DNA of 64,000 nt, from positions 124,001-188,000 of the forward strand of contig ML991819.1 in NCBI GenBank assembly GCA_010094025.1, written 5' to 3'. Made by a program: the position numbers and the translations under genes. This DNA comes from Viridothelium virens (taxonomy: Eukaryota > Ascomycota > Dothideomycetes > Trypetheliales > Trypetheliaceae). The notes under the pieces were generated by a model. It saw only the letters and a program-made list of their open reading frames with translations. It was not told the origin of the DNA and made no database searches. This document shows positions 56,001-64,000 of this stretch, in pieces (position 1 is the stretch's first letter; the number at the start of each line of letters is the position of its first letter).

Positions 56001-56273
56001 TGGCACCGAGCGGTCTCTCCGAAGCGACGGTCGAGTGGGCACGGCAACTCTATCTAGAGGCAATGGTGGTTTGTCATCATCGAAGCCAAATTGCTCCGCG
56101 GTGTCAATGCCAGGCTTGATGGCAGGCTCTGCGCCAGCAGGCCCTTGAGTATCGCTTAGCCCAATATCCACCTCGTCAACGGCTGCCTCGAGGCCCAAGC
56201 CAGGCTCCACTTCCTCAGTCGGCGCGTCCTGCATACCGGCGGTTTCTATCTTGGCCTGCCACTTCACAGCCAC
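53049..56273 (-). CDS. far11: Factor arrest protein 11 / STRIP (HAM-2, PRO22) STRIPAK subunit
   Basis: Core subunit of the STRIPAK phosphatase-kinase complex; in filamentous fungi its orthologues (Neurospora HAM-2, Sordaria PRO22) are needed for hyphal fusion and fruiting-body development. Two exons (54309-56273 and 53049-54257), separated by a 51-nt GT-AG intron, give 1057 aa. The N1221 domain spans about residues 130-480 (VEPTPYAFVYQDASTFPEEI, GLEALYIVLRTLCLQAYSYD, LLLTWKTVLVSFGGISDVEM). The Far11/STRP C-terminal domain includes FPFLYPPLDES, GILILLLKWFKISHILKFEY and NLMLVQYKSSTYLRKALKVP, ending in VREFGERMGVDP and a Gly/Glu tail. Segments between are Pro-rich and disordered. No broken or missing part. 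Confidence 0.93.
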
Positions 56274-57938
56274 GTCTCATGAGGTTGTGAGCAACCATGT
56301 TCAGAACAAAGTTCGGTTGTGCCCGGAACGCGTCTTATCGCAGTGGCTCATAGCGTTTCCGATGTCACAGAGGAAGCGCGTTCGGGGTAGAAATCGCGAC
56401 TCACGTGCCAGTCATGCAGGATGCAGCTCTGTGATACCGCAGAGTACCGTGGAGTATCTACCGAAGTTTTGCCATGTAGAGTATAGCAATGCGCGACGCC
56501 CTTGCAGTGCCTGTCTCAGCAATCCGTGCCTCGTCTTTCCGACAACTGTTTCATCCTTTCCCCGATGCTGGTGGTTGATTTATGGTACAATTGGCTGCTA
56601 CATATGTGACAGGGGGATGGTCTTCGTTCAAGTGTTTCGACTATGGCTTTGTTGCCTTCACAGCAGCCCTTCAGGCTCAGGTCGCACTAATCACCTCTAG
56701 ATGGCTTACTGCGCTCACACTGAAACCTTACTCAGCTTGCGATGTTTCCACTACATCCTAGCAGCAGATCCTAGAGCAGTTGCGTATTGTTGCCGTGGCC
56801 TTGCTATACAATACTTGGCCAAGTGCTGAGATCCTTCCTTGGAAGCATGCACGCCTATGAAGAAGATCGGTACTTTCGCATGCGGGCCTTCAGAGCTTTG
56901 CGTATACTCAATAAACTTCAGTCTTGGCTGTAAGAGGTGCAGATACCAGAATTTGGGTTTGGTTGCAGACGAGAAAGTCGTTCGCCAAGATGAGGCGGGA
57001 GACCCATCTCGGCCCCACGCCCGGACTCCACCCATCCACCCTCCATAAGGTACTTGCAAACACCTCGAGGATGAGCGAAAAGTCCCTGAGTGCCTGCGCG
57101 CCTGTATCGGGGCATTGCCGCCATTACGCCTGATGGCATGATCGAACATGCTGACGTCCCTGGACATTCTTGAATTGTCACCAAGCCTGACCATGTTCGC
57201 AATGGAATCACTTCAATCCAAGCCTACGAAAGGTAAGTCTAGCGAAGTCTAAACGCTAGCAATCCTCTAGAGTATGTGGTAGGTCTTGCTGCGCAGTCAT
57301 AATTGAACATCGCATAGCAAAGTTACCTTGAAGCAACGTGTCTACCTTTTGTTGCTGCAATGAAACCTCGGAATTCGACAAGATCCACATTCTGCGATAC
57401 AGCTGAGATTCTAATCATGCTTGCTTGGAGGAACACTCACTCAATTGTGATTGTGACCGATAAGACAATGCTGGGTTCATTGGCGTTTCGCCAGCATCAC
57501 ACGAAGCACGTTTCAACGCCAAGACCGCGCAAACCCTTGGCGAACAGGCGACACCAGGGATTCCCTTGATCCTCGCACGGATGCAAAAGACTCGATTATT
57601 CCCGAGTACGGCAACACTGCACATTCTTTGGCTATTGATGGTCTAAACAATACAAATTGCCATCTTCTCGGAAGCCAGCCAACGACAATGCCGGTGGTTT
57701 GCAATGGAGCATTCGACGCATTCTTGGAAAGAGCGTTTCAGTGCAGTTTGTCACCTCTTCGTCATGGCCCCCTTTGCTCCTCCAGTCTCTTGTTTTGAGA
57801 GGGAAACCTCAATTCCAGGATACACCTCAGTGAAACCCATGTCGTCTCGTTCCTTCCATTCTTTATATTATACTGATGTCTATCTCCTAGCGAATCTTCA
57901 GAGTCATTCATTCGCCTTTTTTGCTTCTTGCTTGAACC
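56274..57938. other. Intergenic 1.7 kb between divergent FAR11 and GH43
   Basis: No gene supported. Overlapping open frames of 97-149 codons exist on both strands between 56250 and 57210 without family resemblance. Confidence 0.45.
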
Positions 57939-58982
57939 ATGTTCTTCCCACCAAGCATGTTTTCGTCACTCTTGCTCTTAACTCTCGTTCTATTACATCC
58001 GGCCGCATCGTTTCCATTCAGCAGACAACTATTCAAGCGCGATGTGGCTGGACCAGAAATGAATAGCGCAAACTTTCCTGACCCTTCAATAGTTAAAGTC
58101 AATTCCACTTGGTATGCGTTCGCAACAACTTCTGGAGGTGTGCACATACAGGTCGCCACTTCTTCGGACTTTAACAATTGGACGTTGAAGAGTGGATACG
58201 ATGCTCTACCAAATCTTCCTTCTTGGGTAGATCAGTCAAGCCCGAATACCTGGGCACCGGATGTTAACCAACTTGTGAGTGGAGATCTTCACGATCTCTG
58301 ACCAATGCTCATTGCAGATTAATAGGATGACGGCTCGTTCGTAATGTATTATACTGCTTCGACGGCAAATGACAGCGCCATGCACTGCACCGCAGCTGCA
58401 ACAGCCTCTTCGGTGGCGGGACCATACGAGCCAATGGGCGACGAACCGTGGGAGTGTTCAAAGCCCATGGGCGGGGCAATCGATCCGTCTGGATTCCGTG
58501 ACAATGATGGCACCCGCTACGTCGTCTTCAAGATCGATGGCAACTCCATCGGTAATGGCGGCGACTGCAATAACGGCGTTGCGCCAATCGTTCCCACTCC
58601 TATCATGCTTCAAAAAGTACAATCCGACGGCGTTACAAAGGTCGGCCCTGCGTTCACGATCCTGACAAACGAGCCAGTGGACGGACCCCTTGTTGAGGCA
58701 CCGAGTTTGATTCGCAGTTCCGGCGGGAATTACACTCTTTTTTACAGTTCGAATTGTTTCACTACTGCGGCATACGATGTCGCCTATGCTACTGCGACCA
58801 ATATCATGGGGCCGTATACACGGGCAGGCTCTCTCTTCACCAGTAACACTGGAATGGACTCGCCGGGAAGCGCAGATATCGACGCGGATGGCACCCATTT
58901 AGTCTTACACGCAAACGCCGGCACCGGTCGTGCCCTCTACACGGCTACCATCAACATCAGCGAAAATAAGGTCACCGCCTGA
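57939..58982 (+). CDS. Secreted glycoside hydrolase, family 43
   Basis: Five-bladed beta-propeller hydrolase acting on arabinan or xylan side chains; the exact specificity cannot be read. Two exons (57939-58274, 58326-58982) give 330 aa. The signal peptide (MFFPPSMFSSLLLLTLVLLH PAAS) is followed by a Lys-Arg site (residues 33-34) that may remove a short propeptide. Catalytic triad in place: base Asp48 in FPDPS, pKa-modulating Asp165 in AIDPSGF and acid Glu236 in LVEAPSL. The propeller motif WAPDV is present. Several N-X-S/T sites. The protein ends soon after GRALYTATINI, without a carbohydrate-binding module. Its start has a second ATG at residue 7. Confidence 0.88.
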
Positions 58983-60238
58983 TCTAGGCAATAGCCGGAC
59001 TCTTGCACCAAGACCGCAGGAATGCCATTCCAGATCGCCCGATCGAAGAGATACCCACCACAAATATTTTCTGCTTATATAATGTGTACTGTTTCCGTCT
59101 ACCGTTTCATTAGCGAGGCGTTTGTTTAGAGAAAAAGCACGTTTGCAATTCTCGTTCCTGCCAGGATCCAGGTCTCAGACCCATAGCGTTTTGTGGAACT
59201 GGAAGGAAATCACTTGGGGGTTCTTGGGAATCGTGCATGATACCAGCGCTCTCCGCGCATTGTTTTGATTCAGCATGATAATAAGTGGACGGCAATAGAG
59301 CGAATTATCTTACGACTAGATGTACTTGTATTAGAATCAATCTGAGCGCGAATTACGCAGGCTTTCTATTTGTCTCACGCCTTTTTTATTTCGTAGCCGC
59401 CTACCTGTATCCACCAAAATTACGATTCAGTACCTCGGTACTCAGTAGACGTCGACGATCTGCTTCTCAAGGGATCCCGGGAATTGGCGTTGACGAATCC
59501 CCCCCCCCTTTCGGAACCTCATCCCCCACGCACATGACCAATCTCCCACGCTCGTTCCGACCCTCCACAAACAGCCATACCCACGTTTAGCACTCTTAGT
59601 GCGGCTTTGTAAGTCAGCGGACCAACGCAGCCGTCTCTCAACTGACTCGCGTCTTGATCTACGCGATCCCCGACCAAACATTCTGACATCAACGCCAGAG
59701 CCCGAGCAAGCACATTCAAGATGAAATTAGAATATCAGTCAATAGAGAGTCATGTCTTCTACCTTGCTATACAGACTTCAGTCGCGGAATGGACAACAAA
59801 TAGGTCCTGGGAGCCGCGTGTCTGTAAGGTACCATATCTTTACATCATCCAGAGATAGGAGTTACGCTTCAGGGGGAGGAAAAGTAAGGGATTGAGAGGG
59901 AGATTGAAAGTCGCCAAGTGTATGCGTCTCAGTCATAGAAAAATTCTCTCATTCTCTCCTTTGATCTTCTTCTCGCTCTTGCTCACGATCTGTCAATAGC
60001 TCCCATTAAGCCATGTGAGAAGGACCCAAATGGGATAGCACAAAAATCCTGCACGCCCGTACGAAGGTGGGCGGAAATAGGGAATTAGCAAAGATTGAGC
60101 CCAGCAACGTCCGTAGCTCCATAGTCTGTTGTATATGCAACCCGACAGTTCTCCATCCGCGGCTCGGCCATCCCTTACACGGCAGCAATCAGATGTAGTG
60201 TGATATACAGCCTATAATTGTTGCAGTCCTCTTCCCCA
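58983..60238. other. Intergenic 1.3 kb
   Basis: 3' regions of the convergent GH43 and CBF1-like genes. A run of C occurs near 59492-59501. No gene supported. Confidence 0.45.
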
Positions 60239-60742
60239 CTAATCCTCTTCTTCTCCTCCCTCCTCACCCATCTCCTTTCCTTCGCCGTCTTCGCCCTCCT
60301 CCCCGTCTCGATATCCTCGCTTTAGTGCTCGCTCTTTCCACTTCTCAACCTCGGCCCACGTCTGCTGGCATTCCTCCTTCAGCTTGTCGCAACTCGAGCT
60401 CAGTTCTGCTATGGCCTGCTCCGTGAGTAGCTTCTCCAGCGTCCATTTCTCAATGTTTTGTGACTCGTTCTCCTTCAGCTGGGTGATGAATTGGACGGCA
60501 CGTTGCAGGATGGAACCCTTGTTCTTTTCGCAGCCCGGCACGATCTTGGCGAGCTCGTTGATGCCTTCGTTGATGGTTTCGCGTCGGCGACGTTCCACTT
60601 GCGAGTGTGAGTCTTTTTGTGCGCGCACGGAGGGAGGGTCGAGAGGGGCAGGAGGGGGAGAGGAGAAAGAATAGGTGGATGGTAGTGCCTCTGGAGGCTG
60701 GGAGAAGAAAGGAGACTTGGAATTTTGATTGCTGGAAGACAT
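60239..60742 (-). CDS. Possible alternative short isoform of the CBF1-like factor
   Basis: From an ATG at 60742 inside the long intron, an uninterrupted frame (167 aa) runs MSSSNQNSKSPFFSQPPEAL, then a Pro/Ser-rich stretch, RAQKDSHSQVERRRRE and straight on into exon 2 with no splicing. It keeps the basic-region contacts His, Glu and Arg (HSQVERRRR), and KDSH matches the yeast Cbf1 sequence at that spot. An acceptor ending CTGCAG near 60792 would also join exon 1 to this frame. It could be an internally initiated isoform or coincidental openness. No transcript evidence is available. Confidence 0.4.
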   Translation of the reverse strand: MSSSNQNSKSPFFSQPPEALPSTYSFSSPPPAPLDPPSVRAQKDSHSQVERRRRETINEGINELAKIVPGCEKNKGSILQRAVQFITQLKENESQNIEKWTLEKLLTEQAIAELSSSCDKLKEECQQTWAEVEKWKERALKRGYRDGEEGEDGEGKEMGEEGGEEED

Positions 60743-61504
60743 TGCATGCAAGGCTATTAGGATAAGCGGAAAGGTGGTGGAAGGGCCTGCAGTTGTAGAT
60801 GGTGACAACAGGTGGTATGTAAAGCAAGGTGCTGACTGGTTGGCGGTCTGTCTGGCTTTGTTGGAAAGCTCCGCGCGAACCTAATGTGCAGGAGATGGTG
60901 TGCAAATCTGGAAACAACATGAAGCATGTGGAAGAAACATTCACCTACCTTCCTTGTGATTGTCCCTCCGCACCTTGTGCCACTCCTCACTACCGACTGT
61001 GGGCTTCTGTATCCCAGCACCCGTTGGGCTCCCTTCTCCGCCAGAACTGGCTGCCGGGGCTTTCAGAAAACCTGCGTCAAACTCCGGTAAGCCATGTTGC
61101 TGATGTGTGTGATCGCCCAGATTGAAAGATGAGCTCAGCGGTCGGTCATTGTCGCTGCCGGATGTCTGCGTCTGGAATGAGAGCTCCGTCGGTTGCGGGA
61201 CGGTCATCTGTACGTGCAAGGCTGCCGAGGCGGTGTCAGCTGCGGAGCCAGCGCCAGTACTGCCATTTTGGTGAATGGAGTGGTTGAATGTGCCGGTGCT
61301 ATCGTTGTGCTGCGACAGTGCATTGACAAAGTCTTGATCGTCGTTGTAAGCTTCGTTCATGCTGTCGTGGGCTTTCCTCGCAATATCATGTGGTGCAGCA
61401 CGGGGGGCGTCGTGATCGAGCGAGTCGCGTTTACGTTTGTGAGGCTGTGAAGCAGACGCCTCGAGCTTGGGTTCAGGATCGGCATATGTGTTGTCTTCAA
61501 CCAT
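60239..61504 (-). CDS. cbf1: CBF1-like bHLH transcription factor
   Basis: Basic helix-loop-helix factor binding CACGTG-type sites; in yeast Cbf1 acts at centromeres and in sulphur-amino-acid gene control. Exon 1 (60949-61504) starts at ATG 61504 (MVEDNTYADPEPKLEA) and ends VGSEEWHKVRRDNHKE. Exon 2 (60239-60597) continues VERRRRETINEGINELAKIV, then the second helix KNKGSILQRAVQFITQLKEN and the Cbf1-type IEKWTLEKLLTEQAIAELSS coiled coil, with an acidic tail. Total 304 aa. The H-X3-E-X3-R DNA contacts (HKEVERRRR) are complete only after splicing. The 351-nt intron is several times longer than others here, has a weak AAG acceptor, and is open in frame ahead of exon 2 (see the separate entry for an alternative start). 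The extreme 5' end could extend upstream only by a non-ATG codon. Confidence 0.9.
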
Positions 61505-64000
61505 AGTCAATTCAAATGGCGAGCCAGGCAATGTGAATTGCTGCCTGGTACTCGCTTATCGAATCCTCGACACAGATCGGCTCTGTGAAACGCTTCCGCT
61601 CCGGCAACAACCCGACCGTGGCTATTGCAACTCTCTGCGACTTCGACGCGGATGGCCGGGCGATATTATAGTCACGGAACCACCGGTCTCCTATGGCGGT
61701 GGCGATGGCGTCGGCGCGCTTGACCGTTCCGAAGCAAACAGCGGTGATGTGAAGGGAAGAGCAGGCGGAGTCGACTTTGTTGTCGTAACCCAGCCAACTG
61801 CTCGATAGATGCGCGACCTGGGGGAGCTGGGAGCAAACATTAGCATTCCGTCATGCCAAGATCATGATGCGATGAATGCATCGAGACGCGAGGACAGGAC
61901 GGTCGCGTCTCGGGCGATGAGCAGCATTCTGAGAGAAGGCTACGACTGCACGACAAGCAGGCGTCGAGGCGAGGCCGAGCCGCTGAGGCCGGAGCGGGGC
62001 AGGCCAAGGATGGCGTGGGGAGGAGGCAGAGTGGAAGAAAAGAAACTGGAGGCATTACCCTGAATTCTGATCCCGTGATGAGAGCAGTCGAGATTCGTCG
62101 AGGTTCGCGTTGCGGTGTCACCTGATATGCCGACTTAGAGAAGCGTGACTGAAGGGGTGGAAACGTGAGGATCGCGGCGACCAAGAGGGAAAGCACGGAT
62201 GAGGCAAATAACAACAACAAAACCAGCAACGGCAACCACGAAATGGCACTGCCGAGGCTGGTCGCGGAACACAGGGATACTGGACTTGTATGTAGCCAAA
62301 CCCACAATTCTACCATGCACAATCCGCGCATCCACAACGGAGCAGCGATAGCGGATTTATCACTGGGACCTCAGACTCGAGAGCAGCCCTTGGCCGCTTT
62401 GGGCAGTGTTCATGTGACCGAGGGGTGCACGTGCGCCCGATGGTGGGCAGGCACGGCAGGATGGGAAATCGTCAGAAATCGTGGGAAATCATGGGTAATC
62501 ATGGGGTGGGTGGCATTCTACTCCACCACCCACTCAGATAGCGTCTATCCGGAATCACCTGTACAACTCCCATCTGCCAGGTCTCACTGCTGTCGAACCA
62601 ATGCCCTCGGCCTGGACCTCTCTTCCTGGTACATTTGGGCTCACTCGCATCCCCTTCCGATGCAACTGCGTCCCCTAACGTCGCCACTACTGATGCTTCA
62701 CTCAGGTCACCCCGGATCAAAGCCTCTACCTACCTAGGTACCTAGGTGTGCTCTTTCCGCCAGCTCGTGGTATCCATCCATTGCGCGCTGTGCCCGAAGC
62801 CGACTTCCACCCTGGACTCGCAGTAAGCTCGCGACTGACGCAATACATGCGTCTTTTCCTCTGCTTCGTTCCCGAGTCTTTTTATTCCCCGGTCATACAC
62901 ATGGGAGGATCGTCTGACTTGTCACTTGTACGACTCCCAAAGGGCAAGCTGGAAAGCTGACTCAGATCGTGGTCTTGTTGTGCCAGAGCTGCTCTGTGTA
63001 GCACTTAGGCGGCACGTATTCCGTACACCGAATTCAATTTTCCTTGGCAACAAAACACTAGCACCATGCAAAATCTTATTTGTCCCCGTGAATGAGCAAT
63101 ATTCCATCTAGTACTACTTCGTACGGCTCTGATCAAACCCTCGGTGCTTCTGAAAGGTAAGCAACGCCTTGCCAGTGGAGCTCCCAAGAACATGGGGATG
63201 TAAAAGCTTTGCATGATAGTCACTCGGTCACCTACCCTTCTATGAAACCTTCTTGCTATTCTTTTTTCTTGTCTCTCGAACTACCTTCTCCATTCTCCTC
63301 TTCCCTTTCATACATGCTGACCTGTACCTCGAAAGGAGGGCTCCCAATGCTATCGGCAGTAACCGCTTCCCGAACCCAAATGACCCCCATAATCAAGTTG
63401 AGGAGAGGATTTGAACTGCGAGAAAGTGGTAGGTAGCCAAGATCTTCTACCCTGGGATCCGGCTTAGCAGAATTCCTACTTCTGCTGGATATTTAATATT
63501 TCCCTGAGGCAGGGCTGCCTAGAAATAGACGTGGAGATTTTGCCATTTTGTCGTGGAAAGACAGGTTGTCCTATCCATTCGGACAATAACAGCGCCATCA
63601 TCTTGCATGTATTTCCTACCAGGTTCCAGGCATATGCTCGACACAGTCTTGCTGAGTAGGAATGGCGGTGCAAGTTGGCGGCCTTACGTTCAAACGCGTC
63701 CTAAACCTTATTGGGAGAGTGAAGGTGCTATGACGTGCTCTTGGATAGCAGATATCCCCAGACCTATGCGTTGCGAAAAGCTCTCTCACCGCATAATGAT
63801 GTTCGTCCTGGCTGTAATCGCTGTAGCACATTTGCTAGATTTTCACTGTCTTGATCGTCATGTGAAGGAATCCAGCAGTTTTTCGTGGAACATGCTGAAA
63901 TGTTAGGGTACTCTGGCAATGGCTTCTGAGTCATGCGATCTGCTCGTCTTGCGCTGCAAATACGTGGCGATTGAGCTCATTGATGCTCTTCAGGCTTCTA
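61505..64000. other. Gene-poor right end of the window, 2.5 kb
   Basis: Starts with the upstream region of the CBF1-like gene. Overlapping frames of 165 codons (minus, 61840-62337) and 190 codons (plus, 62165-62737) show no domain. At 62462-62504 there are short degenerate GGGAAATC/GTAATCATGG repeats. At 62731-62748 two overlapping TACCTAGGTA-type palindromes occur. No gene supported up to the edge. Confidence 0.45.

Noticed and set aside
61840-62737. 165-codon (minus) and 190-codon (plus) overlapping frames
   Set aside because: They overlap each other, show composition driven by C/T-rich DNA, and match no family I know.
63390-63425. tRNA T-arm-like GTTCAAATCC on the minus strand
   Set aside because: Flanking bases do not form the T stem, and no D arm, anticodon arm or acceptor pairing is found.

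Overview
The window is nuclear DNA of a filamentous ascomycete (Pezizomycotina). The evidence is short GT-AG introns (about 50-95 nt), genes roughly every 2-4 kb on both strands, about half G+C, and several gene families typical of filamentous fungi (KdmA-type JmjN/JmjC demethylase, Far11/HAM-2 STRIPAK subunit, CBF1-type bHLH, Loc1, Ess2). Dothideomycetes or Eurotiomycetes seem plausible, but the class cannot be fixed from the sequence alone. I found no tRNA, rRNA, CRISPR or retroelement. The only mobile DNA I can support is one small non-autonomous TIR element.

Layout. 0-6 kb: VPS68 (cut by the window edge) diverges from LOC1. LOC1 converges tightly with a five-exon alpha/beta hydrolase, which diverges from the cohesin loader SCC4/MAU2. 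6-18 kb: a coiled-coil/RGG protein (YAG7-like), the KDM4-type histone demethylase, and an M1 aminopeptidase with a possible mitochondrial leader. 18-24 kb: coproporphyrinogen oxidase HEM13, with a GC-AG intron, then a Myb-like/basic-motif protein. 24-31 kb is an accessory-looking stretch: long gene-poor DNA, a secreted repeat protein with Lys-Arg sites and five C-X6-C modules, a GH5 exo-glucanase, and a 253-bp MITE just behind it. 31-43 kb: RAD23, a four-TM protein with a long disordered tail, a large Arg/Gly- and Pro-rich nuclear-type protein, and TIF6. 43-56 kb: ESS2, SET2, GABA transaminase and FAR11. 57-64 kb: a secreted GH43 enzyme, a CBF1-like bHLH factor, then 2.5 kb with no convincing gene.

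How the genes relate. Most are single-copy housekeeping genes for chromatin (KDM4 demethylase, SET2, SCC4), ribosome assembly (LOC1, TIF6), proteolysis/repair (RAD23, aminopeptidase), mitochondrial metabolism (HEM13, GABA transaminase) and signalling/trafficking (FAR11, VPS68). They do not form a cluster, although a predicted H3K36 methyltransferase and a predicted H3K36/K9 demethylase sit about 33 kb apart.

Most worth a second look: the C-X6-C repeat protein (candidate Kex2-processed peptide precursor or effector, 25.8-26.7 kb); the MITE with perfect 34-bp ends (30.2-30.4 kb); and the CBF1-like gene, whose unusually long intron splits the DNA-binding basic region and carries a second in-frame N-terminus that rebuilds it.
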